DNA of 64,000 nucleotides, from contig OY856186.1 in assembly GCA_963693315.1 (NCBI GenBank), positions 280,978,346 to 281,042,345 on the forward strand, written 5' to 3'. How positions within the stretch are numbered: position 1 is the first letter of the stretch; each line of letters opens with the position of its first letter. This stretch comes from Diogma glabrata (Eukaryota; Arthropoda; Insecta; Diptera; Cylindrotomidae). Of this stretch, positions 10,836 to 20,539 are shown piece by piece. Under the pieces are notes generated by a model that did no database searches, was not told where the DNA came from, and saw only the letters and a list, made by a program, of their open reading frames with translations. Made by a program: the position numbers and the translations under genes.

Positions 10836-10934
10836 GCTCGCAAGTTTATTTTAGCTTCTGCAAACTTTCCAGGAGATGAGGAGGAAATACCACCTGATAA
10901 GGTAAATAAGCTAGCTTAGCATTGCAAAAACAAA

Positions 10935-11177
10935 CATTACCACTCTGTGTGGGGCAAGATCAACAGGACTCGTGGACCCTACTCTGAGCAACATCGTCGA
11001 GAAGATTTTTAGTAACTGGCACGGCTCGGATTTTGCTTCTATGCCAGACCACGCATACATATGCGCCAACATAGAACACCAACCGGAGAATATTCTCCAC
11101 TTTAGGAACCCCCGGAAAAGTGATTGGAATCGCTTTAAAGTACACCTTCGGGGTAATGTAGGTGAGTGTGGCTCAAC
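10935..11177 (+). pseudogene. LINE endonuclease C-terminus (LOA/R1 type), left part
   Basis: The plus frame reads GLVDPTLSNIVEKIFSNWH, then a segment with MPDHAYIC, then FRNPRKSDWNRFKVHLRGN. This is the end of an R1/LOA-type endonuclease: the D.TLS...NW.VSD box, the SDH motif (here PDH) and the RNPR..DW linker. The reading is interrupted at 11186 by the hAT element and resumes at 13907. The domain has no start here and is clearly partial. Confidence 0.7.
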
Positions 11178-11185
11178 TCCACAAT
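11178..11185. repeat. 8-bp target-site duplication, left (hAT-1)
   Basis: TCCACAAT, repeated exactly at 13907-13914. Confidence 0.85.
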
Positions 11186-11537
11186 TAGAGTTTCCATTTT
11201 GGGATTTCCCGGGCAGGATTTTCCGGGAAATTAGCTATTTTATCTAATCCCGATTCACGGGATTTTTATTAATTTCCCGGGAAATCCCATATAGTTTAAT
11301 TATAATTAAATATAAGTGATCTATAAAGTTTGGCGTATAATCATTTATTTTTTCCGGTCCAGTTTGACGTTATATGTAAAATATCGCGATATTTGTGATC
11401 ATATTGCACGAGTGAACACTATCATTATTTCTTTTTTAACAGTGAAGGAAGGGTTGTAACATATTTCATAATAAATCAGGTAGCAAAAGCTTTCTATCAT
11501 TGCTTAATTCAAAAGGCCAAACAATCAATAGTTCGGA

Positions 11538-12812
11538 TACCCGACTAGAATTCTTATTTCGGTTCGAATAAGGATGATGTTTGGCCAACCAAACTGGGCA
11601 TTCGGCCCTAATGAGCATTCCATATGACTACCTCATGCTGAAAGTAACGCATGTTCACATTCGTATTCCATTTGGACTAGCTAATGCGGACTGCATCTAA
11701 ATTTGTGCTGCCGAAGAATATTTTCTGAATGCAGCAAACTAAACACTCAGAAAAAAGAGATAGCTTATTTAACATAAAGTATATGTAAATTTAACTGAAA
11801 ATGACGTACGAATTGAGCCAGCGTAGGCATAAGTAAAGTAAACAAAATTGACAAAGTAAAATCTACTTAAAAGCACTGTAAAAAGGTCAGTTTTTAATTA
11901 AGCTTGTGCAAAAGCAAATTTTACGTAGACCACAAGTAAATATTTAAAAATATATGTAGCCCTAACGTAGCGTTATGTAATTTCACTAGTAGCACATTAA
12001 CTATTTGCTACGTAAAACAGACAGAGTGATATGTAAAAATTGAACTATTTTAGTCAAATTTACATCCCAGCAAGCACACCGCAAAAATTTTGGGCTGTTA
12101 TGCTACAATTATGCTACCATCTTGTCTCACCAAAAAAATGAAAAAAAAATTAATTTTTTTGCAATTATGTATTAATCGTTTTTTTTTTATCAATTCAGGG
12201 GGATTATACATGATAATGATAACAGCGGTTAAGAGGGGCCCTGTAAAGATAAAATGCTAATTATTATTAATATTTACTATGCTTAACCCGGATTCGATCC
12301 CCAGACCTCTCTGTACAAGGCAGCAACATTAACCACTCGTCTATCTAAATAGTTATTTACATCAATTTATTTATGAATATTATGTTGATGCTTAAGTTTA
12401 GGACGGCTGAGAGTTCGATTCCCTGACTGACCACTACTTATTTTTTATTACATTTCTATTATATTTTTTAAAATAACACAAAAATGATTCCCGCCTTACT
12501 TCGGCTAATCTGTAAATTGCATTATACGGTTGACATTCGAGATTAGAAGTTCATACCTAACTTGAGGATCCAACTATTTATCCTTATGGAAGCCTTATGA
12601 CGGTTCCGAACGTAAGCTGCATTTGAGTATTTTCTTGACCTGCATAATGACGAGTTAATGCCGTAGTTAACAGGCCTTCCGAAGTTGGGCATATTATTAG
12701 TCGTCCTAATGACGAGGTAACTCCGCAATTGTTAGGTTTTCCAAATTTTGGTATTCCTCATTCGGCCCGAAAATATTTTTAGGTCTGCTGAAATACAAAT
12801 TCTAGTCGGGTA
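11538..12812. repeat. Inverted-repeat element nested in hAT-1
   Basis: TACCCGACTAGAATT at 11538-11552 is exactly mirrored at 12798-12812. Similarity continues weakly inward (GGCCCTAATGAG against CGGGCCGAATGAG). Near the right end a CTCGTCATTA word recurs. This may be a separate transposon inserted in the hAT or part of the hAT body. No duplication was seen at its edges. Confidence 0.5.
12285..12352 (-). repeat. tRNA-derived SINE-like fragment
   Basis: On the minus strand TAGACGAGTGGTTAATG resembles a tRNA A box (TRGYNNARNNG), and about 35 nt on, GGGGATCGAATCCGGG resembles a B box. This pairing is typical of pol III promoters in tRNA-derived SINEs. A second B-box-like word, GAGTTCGATTCCC, is on the plus strand near 12409. 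I cannot fold a full cloverleaf, so it is a decayed SINE or tRNA pseudogene. Confidence 0.45.
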
Positions 12813-13906
12813 TATTAAACATGTAAGCAAAAATATAGTATAAATATATAAATATCGTTTAAGTAACTTCGAATTTAATATCGATGTATCAAGTAAAATT
12901 ATATCGTTTCGTTGGTAAATATCGATACTTTTTTCAAAAACCATAGATATATTGATATGGCAATGCTCTTTCCTTTCTATCAATTTCATTAAGAACTCAA
13001 ACTAGTTTTCGAGCTTCTGATGGACATCCAAAACACAAAATGGCGCAATTTTAATTCACAAGATCGCTCAATTTGAATTTAAATTACTAAACATGATTTT
13101 CAGACTTTGTTTAAAGCATACATTTATTTATTATTTAAAAAAAGATACGAATTTAGTCAAATAAGAACAGTTGGCTAGATCGGGTTAGCAGGTTATGAGA
13201 AGTTTGACTGCAAATGGAACGCAGTCTCTGGTGTGAAATAAAACCAATATTCAAAAATAAGTATATTATTTGTAATCACTCACTGTACATTTTACACATA
13301 AAAGTAGATATTTCTTGTAAATTGTTTTCGTATATAGGCTTATGCACAAGTTTGTTATTTGTTATCGATAAACGTGGCATTATTGTCTTCCTCCACTGAG
13401 GTCAAGGTAGTGGTTTAGATACGGCTGTTAATATAGCAGTTGGAATAGTGGATCAAAACACATTTGCAAATCTATTTTACAAGAGGGTTCAATTTTGAAA
13501 CCCCTAATTTGTAGTGAATTAAAATTTACTTGCGAATACGATTTAGATTCTGCTTTTGATTTACTTACAAACTATCAATTACTTATTGTCATCAAAATAT
13601 ATCATCATAACTAGACGCGACTTCTAAAAGGTTAAGATCTACTGAAAAGTATATAATATAAATTATTGTATTCCCTTATATGAACGATAATTTAATATAT
13701 TAAGTTTTATAAAGTTTTTAATATCCATTATTGCTTTAAAATTAACAAAACCGTTAAGGTTTTAAATTTCAATAAAAAAAAATGTTATTTTATAATAGGT
13801 TTTAAATTTAAAGTATTTCACGAGGAATCCCGGAATTCCCGGGATTAAGAAATTATCAATTCCCATATCCTACGATTTAAAAAACGGCCGGGAAATGGAA
13901 ACTCTA

Positions 13907-13914
13907 TCCACAAT
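13907..13914. repeat. 8-bp target-site duplication, right (hAT-1)
   Basis: TCCACAAT, identical to 11178-11185. Confidence 0.85.
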
Positions 13915-14125
13915 GGAGCTTGACTATGCGGCACCCTAGCTGCAGGATGTTATCACTGAAGTATACCACAGCAATTTTACATTTGCGAAGTCTGAAAGGT
14001 CCAAAGATATGCCTTGGTGGAATGGCACTTTAGAGAAGATAAAAAATGAAGTTTGCAAGCTATTTAACAAAGCAAAAAGTACAAACACCTGAATGGAGTA
14101 CCAATCCTACGAAATATTTGAGAGT
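13915..14125 (+). pseudogene. LINE linker after endonuclease (LOA/R1 type), right part
   Basis: Continuation of the LINE split by hAT-1: VITEVYHSNFTFAKSERSKD, then MPWWNGTLEKIKNEVCKLFN and KAKSTNT, a stop, MEYQSYEIF. The PWWN..L...R..V..LFN.AK pattern is the usual linker between endonuclease and RT in R1/LOA elements. Sequence changes to a different LINE at about 14125. Confidence 0.7.
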
Positions 14126-14129
14126 CTAC

Positions 14130-16290
14130 CGGCTGTAACTTGACTTCTAAAATTGCTTGCGTCTGACTGCACAAATTATGTGGACCTGTGTTTTCAATCT
14201 GCAGGCTTAACGGTACCAACACCATCACCACTATTCAAATCTCACTATTCCTTTTTACTCACCCCGATAAATACAGAACCGCCTATTGGCTCATTTGATC
14301 ACTGCCTAGTGAGGGACAGAATTCTAAACAAATCCTTCTGCAATAGACAATACTCTACCCATACGAACTTTATGGTATTGTAAGAATTCGAACTGGGGTG
14401 CTATGAAAAAAGTTTTGACCCATCTAAAGTGGGAGCTAGATTATCTGATCAGCAATTGTCTCCAAAAACAGAACTTACGTGCAATTCCGACAAACACCGC
14501 TGCCACCACCCCGCAATTCTGATGACCGCCCGTAGAAGGGCTAAAATGCCATAAACAATCCCAAACGATTAGACGACCCGAAAGCCCGTGACAAAGTTAG
14601 AGAAGTCCTGAACGGTTATATAACAACACAAAATGTTTCTGGTCGTTTGTGGCTTGGTCCAAAAAAATTTTATGGGTAAAAACATCACAAATTCCTCCTC
14701 TCAAATCACAGAAAATAATTCACTCCACATCTAAACAAAAAGCTGACCTTTTAGATTTTCACTTTGCAGCCGCCTCACAACTGCCAGCTTCTAATCAGCT
14801 GCCGCCTTCCCTCTCAATAGCAAATACTCTATGAAACAGGTCTATTTCCGCAGCCGAGTTGTATCCAAGATCCTTATAGAACTAAATGTGAAGCCATCGT
14901 ACTAAGAAACTGCCATCAATCTTTAGCTAAACCGTTATGTAAACTATTCCACCTTACTATGATAACCTGCACCTTGCCATCATAATGGAAAACCGCCGTT
15001 GTCCACCCAATTCCAAAAAAAGTAATCCTTAATAGTCTCCATACTCTGTAAAGTAATGGAATCAATAACAAATATTCATCTAATGAACTACTTGGAGTAT
15101 TGCAATTTACTGTCAGATCACCAATATGGATTTCGAAGAGGTAGATCTGTTAGTGATTTAATGGTGTATTTGACTGACTTATGGAACCGTATAATATTGT
15201 TAATAAAGGTAAAACGCAAATAGTCGCTTTAGATATTTCTAAGGCCTTTGGCCGTGTTTGGTATAAGTCATTGTTTGTTAAACTAACGGCACTGAGCATT
15301 CCTAGCTCCCTAGTTTCCTGGATTAAGAGCTTTCTGAAGAACCGCATAATACAGGTAGTTGTGTTTTGGCGCAACCTATAACTCCCTTATTCTTGACGCT
15401 GGTGTTCCTTAAGAATCCGTTCCTTCCCCCACCCTATTCTTAATTTTTATAAACGATATTTTACTATTCGCTCTTAATTCAGTCTATTCGTACGCGAATG
15501 ACAGTACCTTATACTCTGGGTATAACTTCCTCAGCCGTGCTCCCATCAATTCAATCACAGTCGCTTCAAAACGAGATGAAATGATTTCTTTTTTGTCATG
15601 GGACATCAATATCTTCCTTTAATAGGGGAAAACTAACCGGGTCGAATTCAATACATTCAAATTTCAAGCTTGTCTTTACACGCAACGCATAAACGCAACA
15701 GACTAAAATTTTCACCCTGTATTGATGATTCCCCAATTAACAACTCTCTATCGACTCACATGCTTGGTCTAGAAGTAGATTCCAAACTTTCTTGGGAATC
15801 CATATTTAGTCAACAGCCAAAAACGCAGCTAAATGTTCAGGTTATCCAAGAAGAAACAGATTCTAATTTACCCCTTCTGAATTGCTAGGGGCAGGGGCAG
15901 CAAAAAACTCGTTTAGTCGCATTAGATAAAACTCAACACCGGGCATGCAAGTTAATTGATGATGCTAATATAACAAGCATTCTGGATTCCCTCGATCATA
16001 GACGCAATAAAGAAGCCTTCTGTGTATTTTATAAATACTATTATGGTAAGTGTTCAGCTGAGATAAAAGCAGTAATGCCTCCACGACGTCAGTTCTCGCG
16101 CACTGCTGGTCTAGCAATAAACTCCTATGAGCACTCGATTGAACCATTTGTTCAATAGTTGAACTAAGGAATACGTCTCGTCTTTTTTCCAACGAACGAC
16201 CTCTTTATGGAATTCTCTAAAATCCACTGTTTTTTCCGGCTAGGAACAACCTTCCAAAATTTGAGCTTAACACAAGAAAACTAACTATGC
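14130..16290 (+). pseudogene. Decayed CR1/Jockey-type LINE, endonuclease end to C-terminus
   Basis: Pieces in order: endonuclease end (LASDCTNYVDLCFQSAGLTV and EPPIGSFDHCLV, 14150-14330); linker with ARDKVREVLNGYITTQN near 14580; RT start with SRVVSKILIELNV (14848); LLSDHQYGFRRGRSVSDLMV (about 15110); ALDISKAFGRVWYKSLFVKL (15223); the catalytic box as YANDSTL (about 15489, normally YADD or FADD); and a C-terminal domain with HRACKLIDDANITSILDSLDHRR (15940). Many stops and frameshifts separate these. The same C-terminal pattern occurs in the better preserved LINE at 47099-49360, so the two belong to related families. Confidence 0.75.
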
Positions 16291-16294
16291 TCAT

Positions 16295-17440
16295 ATATGG
16301 AGATAAAGAAGGCCTTTGCTAAAATTCATTTTCAAGCTATTGCTGAAATGGCCACAAAGAAAAACCTGAACACGCACATTAAACCGTGGATCATTAATAT
16401 GCTAAAGAGTCGTGTAATTTTCCGCTTTACTAAGAAATACATCGGTTACTGTCAACGGTTCTGAATGGGAGGAGTACTCTTTCCATTGCTGAAAGTCGAC
16501 GATGATCTTCTAAATAAGCTGAATATTACAGTTCTGGTTTCACCACAGTATAGCAGTCATGGTAAGACGTAACCATGACTTCACTGTTGGTGATCGAAAC
16601 CAGGCAGTCTTGCAATTCACGATGAATTGGTGCAGCTGTAGGGCTGTTAGTTAATACGCAAAAACCTAGTACCGTAGTCTTTACTAACAGAAAGAGTTAT
16701 AACTTCAATCCTCTTGACTCTAGCCGTGAACGTATACAGGTAGTTAAAGCGATTAAGTACTTGGGTGTGACTCTAGACAGCAAATTCTCACGTGGAACTT
16801 ACACCTAAAACATATCGCGGATAATGCCAACAAGAGGAAGATTAGGTCATACGCATTTTTGGACTAGTATAGTCGAAAATCAACCCAATATCTGCTCAGA
16901 TAGCTCTTACAAAAATATACAGAGACTTGTGTGCCTCTGTGCTACAGGTGCTTTTAGAACCACTCCAACATCTGCTATGGAGATTATTCTTCTACTTCCT
17001 TCGTTACACCTATACAACAAATCTGCAGCACCATCTAGTGCTCACATGCTGCAGCATCTCGAAACACTCAAACCTAGTAGCCGGAGGAGTCATCTAACGA
17101 TCCTCTCGAAATTACAGAACGAAATCAAGACTTACTACATTTTGGACTGTTTGCCAAATATCACTGATTGAGAGAGACGGGTTTATATCAAAATAGGGAC
17201 CAAGAAAGGCATCAAAAGCTACTTGCAAGTACCACCATCCAATACCAGCATCTGGTATACGGTATAATCCAGAATTAACGAAGCTACTGATGCGGGAGCG
17301 TTTGGCTCCATGGCTTAATGGACGTTAATACTGGGTATCTCTGCAATAGTACTTCAAGCCGAAACCTTTGCCATCAACTACTTTATAACGCTCGGTACCA
17401 AAAGATAATACAGCAATGCCAGCTAGCTATCGTTGATGTG
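16295..17440 (+). pseudogene. LOA/R1-type LINE fragment, RT and RNase H
   Basis: It begins inside RT with EIKKAFAKIHFQAIAEMATK and WIINMLKSRVI. MGGVLFPLL stands for the usual QGGVLSPLLW, followed by DDLLNKLN. Later come KAIKYLGVTLDSKF (about 16750), LVCLCATGAFRTTPTSAMEI (16926) and a C-terminal stretch to 17171. An RNase H trace follows: TDAGAFGSMA near 17288 and VLQAETFAI near 17349. The AGAFRTTPT..ALE box and an RNase H domain are typical of LOA/I-group elements. Several stops and a deletion around the catalytic YADD region make it dead. It runs into the palindrome at 17361-17766. Confidence 0.7.
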
Positions 17441-17766
17441 AGGTTGCTATCCATCTAAAAAATCAGAGATAAAACACGCCATCTACCACAATACAAACAA
17501 AATAACGTTAGTAGATCGAATAAATTATACAAAGAGAAATTCGAAAAAAAACGAAAGATTTCTATCTTTCGTTTTTCTTTCGAGTTTCTCTTTGTATAAT
17601 TTATTCGATCTACTAACGTTATTTTGCTTGTATTGTTGTAGATGGCGTGTTTTATCTCTGATTTTTTAGATGGATAGCAACGTCACATCAACGATAGCTG
17701 TATTATGGTGTTGCTGTATTATCTTTTGGTACACAGCATTATACAGTAGTTGATGGCAAAGGTTTC
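17361..17766. repeat. 400-bp palindrome of LINE sequence
   Basis: GAAACCTTTGCCATCAACTA at 17361 is mirrored by the end at 17766 (TTGATGGCAAAGGTTTC). The arms, about 200 bp each, meet at GAAAGA-TTTCTA-TCTTTC near 17563. The inner 120 bp are nearly identical; the outer part has small differences. The left arm continues the RNase H region of the LINE, so the right arm is an inverted duplicate of it. Confidence 0.85.
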
Positions 17767-18228
17767 AAACTTACATATCCCAAAAAGTTCAGAGTCAATC
17801 AATGACTCGGGCGTATTAGAAAATATCAAGAGGCCCGTTAAATTAATCCTATAGCGATAAAACGAACAAAGCAACCTAAATGAATTCATATTTTAAAAAC
17901 TGATCATCAAAACTAAACAACAATATGCAAAAGCCGCCACTGGTGTCAATAGAACCCGAATTAAAACAATTGTATAACTGATGATTATCAGTTTGCAACG
18001 CATTACAAAAATTCACACGATTCTAGTACATAACTACTTGAGGTTATTCACTCATGAAAACTTTCATTTACAAAAATTTATTAATTTCTGTCAAGAAGCA
18101 CAACAATCCAATTCTGGTTCATAACAACAAAATGTCAACATTAATTTTTTTTCATCATTTTCTAAACATTTTCCAAAATTTAATATAAAAATTAAAATAA
18201 TAAAATCTTAGAATAATAATGATAATAA

Positions 18229-18259
<31 letters not shown>

Positions 18260-18700
18260 AATAAGAAACATTATTTTCCATAACGAAAGAAAAATATATA
18301 AAAGAAAAAAAATATATGAAAACCATCTGCCTCTAGAGTGTACTTGATATATAATTTCGAAATGATAAGGCGGAAATAGGGACAAATTGTTATTTTTGTC
18401 TTCTATTCACTAGTTCTCTAGAAAGATTTTCTTTTAGATTTCTTTTTTTTCAGTTTAGATTTCTCTTGATATAAGAGGATTAAATATTTAAAACAAAAAC
18501 TTTCGTTTAACGAATAAAATTTTTATTATTTTAAATTGACCGTGACCTTGTTATTGATAAAATGCTTTTACGTCAAGTTGGCAACTCTTTGACAGAATGC
18601 GAACAATTGTTTTAGATAGGCTAGAACAGTGTTTCTTAACTAATTTCATATAGTACGGACCATTAAATATTCTAAGATTTTATTTCGGACTTTGCTAAAT
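17767..18700. repeat. AT-rich DNA with (AAT)n microsatellite
   Basis: About 18217-18262 is a run of AAT/AATA units on the plus strand. The rest of the stretch has no assigned feature. Confidence 0.6.
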
Positions 18701-18708
18701 ATTTCATA

Positions 18709-18721
18709 TTAGATAGGTCAA
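18709..18721. repeat. 13-bp target-site duplication, left (palindromic Penelope derivative)
   Basis: TTAGATAGGTCAA, repeated exactly at 19151-19163. Confidence 0.7.
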
Positions 18722-18886
18722 ATTTTCAATTTTTGTTTTCGGAGTGCGGTAAAATCACTATATAACAATTTATTTTATGTTTTACAGGCAAAATTCCTTT
18801 GTTGATTTTACAATTTAAAAAAAACGCTGTTTTATATATTCAAAATAACTTTTAAAATTTATTAAACAATTGTTTTTTCTTATTAA

Positions 18887-18930
18887 TTTTCTCTAACATG
18901 TTTCGATTATATATCATCTTCAGAGAGATA
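18887..18930 (-). ncRNA. Hammerhead ribozyme candidate (left arm)
   Basis: Mirror image of the motif at 18981-19024. CTGAAGA on the minus strand maps to 18917-18923, with GAAA and a CATG stem III following. Confidence 0.6.
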
Positions 18931-18980
18931 TTTTGCAACTGAAGTCTTGCAACAGTTGATATCTTGCAACAGTTGCAAAA

Positions 18981-19024
18981 TATCTCTCTGAAGATGATAT
19001 ATAATCGAAACATGTTAGAGAAAA
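18981..19024 (+). ncRNA. Hammerhead ribozyme candidate (right arm)
   Basis: CTGAAGA is at 18988-18994, stem II is GAT...ATC, and GAAA is at 19007-19010. Stem III is CATG closed by one C-G pair. Predicted cleavage follows 19016 (GUU triplet). Stem I pairs TCTCT (18983-18987) with AGAGA (19017-19021). This minimal stem III layout is the known Penelope type. It has not been folded computationally. Confidence 0.65.
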
Positions 19025-19150
19025 TTAATAAGAAAAAACAATTGTTTAATAAATTTTAAAAGTTATTTTGAATATATAAAACAGCGTTTTTTTTAAATTG
19101 TAAAATCAACAAAGGAATTTTGCCTGTAAAACATAAAAAAAAATAAATTG

Positions 19151-19163
19151 TTAGATAGGTCAA
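19151..19163. repeat. 13-bp target-site duplication, right
   Basis: TTAGATAGGTCAA, identical to 18709-18721. Confidence 0.7.
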
Positions 19164-19400
19164 GGTGCAGGTTATATCTTTCGCACACTTACATAAATAA
19201 TATAATTTAAAGACAATAGGAATCACTAATTAACTCCGTTCTTTATGAGTGAATAAGATTGAATAAGTAAAAAAAAATAACATTTCTAAATACAGGAGTA
19301 AAAATAAAAAAATATCATTGTTACTCCTGATTTGAAATAATAGTAATTTATTGTGTAAATGTTCAATGATATATTTTATTTTTCGAAGTTGATTTGCGAT

Positions 19401-20499
19401 AGAATAAAATTCGTTAAACACGAACCCAATGCAACGTTTTATTCTTCCGATAGAGTAACATTGTATTAATGTAAATTAAATTATTTTAAAATTCATTGAT
19501 TAAACAATAAAACAAATTAAAAAAATGAATTTTATTTCATTTTTTTTTACCATTGATTCCCAACAATTAAATAAATTTTACTCAATTTCGAAACTTATTT
19601 AATTATTTGGTATTATAAAATTGAAATGACTTATAATGAAAGACATCACAGTTCTAACTACTACTCCTAATGAAAATTAAGAAACCAAAAAAATCATTAA
19701 AAATACTTATTTTTTTCACAATGGAATTTAATTTAATTTAGTCATGCCATTGCCTTTTTCAATATTTTAGAGGGGACATACGCATTAGTTTGAATTTATT
19801 GTTTTTATATAATCAGAGCAAATAAGTTTTTGTTGATTTTTTTGTAAAATAAAATCAAATTATTTATAAAACACAATCTAAAAAATTTATTTCAAAGTTC
19901 AGAGCAATCAAATAAATTGTTTTATCCTTCCAGGAACGATTGTGTGCGTTATTGGTTTTAATAGAATAAAATAAACAGCTGTTAATTTTATTCTGTTGTG
20001 TTAATGCTGCGGAAAATAATAAAACAATTTATTTAATTGTATTGTACTCCAAAATAAATTTGTTTGATTGTATTTTATAAGAAAATCAACAAAACACTAT
20101 CACTCTGATTATATAAAAAAACAATAAATTCAAACTAATACACATATTCCTCTCTCAAATATTGAAAAAAGCAAAGACTACAACACTTAAATTAAACTGC
20201 ATTTCTGTTGTGAAAAAATAATTTTTTTTATTGTTTTTTAGTTTCGCAGTTTACATTATTTTAAAATTTGATATCTTTCATTTTCATAATACTAAACAAT
20301 TAAATAGGTATCTAAATTGAATTAAATTTATTTATTTGTTTGAGATGGTACAAAAAAAATATAATTCTTTTTTGTATAAATATAATAAACATATGATCGG
20401 AAAATAAAATGTATCATTGAACACTGGCAAAATATTAACATTGTTTCCCCCGCTGTAATCGTTCAACAGAATAAAATGAACAACTGTTAATTTTATTCT
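19401..20499. repeat. Foldback cluster with repeated palindromic boxes
   Basis: A long imperfect inverted repeat has arms of about 19590-19930 and 20020-20320. For example, TTAGTTTGAATTTATTGTTT on the left is mirrored by ACAATAAATTCAAACTAATA on the right. Its loop holds a 32-bp near-palindrome (19963-19994) of the form AGAATAAAAT...CAGCTG...ATTTTATTCT. A second copy lies outside the right arm (20468-20499), and a looser version lies outside the left arm (19401-19445). GTGTGCGT words next to two boxes are in opposite orientation. There is no coding sequence. It looks like nested MITEs or a foldback element. Confidence 0.65.
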
Positions 20500-20539
20500 A
20501 TTAAGACTAAGAATTACGCACACAATTTTGGTGATGAAA

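Larger units (their letters stand above)
11186..13906. mobile_element. Non-autonomous hAT element, 2721 bp
   Basis: Perfect 14-bp terminal inverted repeats, TAGAGTTTCCATTT at 11186-11199 and its complement at 13893-13906, are bracketed by an 8-bp duplication, the hAT hallmark. Subterminal CCCGGGA/TCCCGGG words are repeated at both ends (11210-11290 and 13822-13892), as hAT transposases often require. No transposase motif was found inside, so it would depend on an enzyme in trans. It sits inside a LINE, whose sequence is continuous once the element and one TCCACAAT are removed. Inside are an inverted-repeat segment (11538-12812) and tRNA-like sequence. Confidence 0.85.
18722..19150. mobile_element. 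Palindromic, non-coding Penelope-type element
   Basis: Two near-identical arms of about 177 bp (18764-18940 and 18971-19152) face each other around a 30-nt centre. A 42-nt tail lies on the left (18722-18763), and a 13-bp direct duplication flanks the whole. Each arm carries a hammerhead core. This is the same plan as the coding Penelope element at 4597-6476 (inverted 3' ends plus an unpaired tail on the left) but with no protein sequence. I infer a non-autonomous derivative made of two head-to-head 5'-truncated 3' ends. The two families are not the same sequence. Confidence 0.7.
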
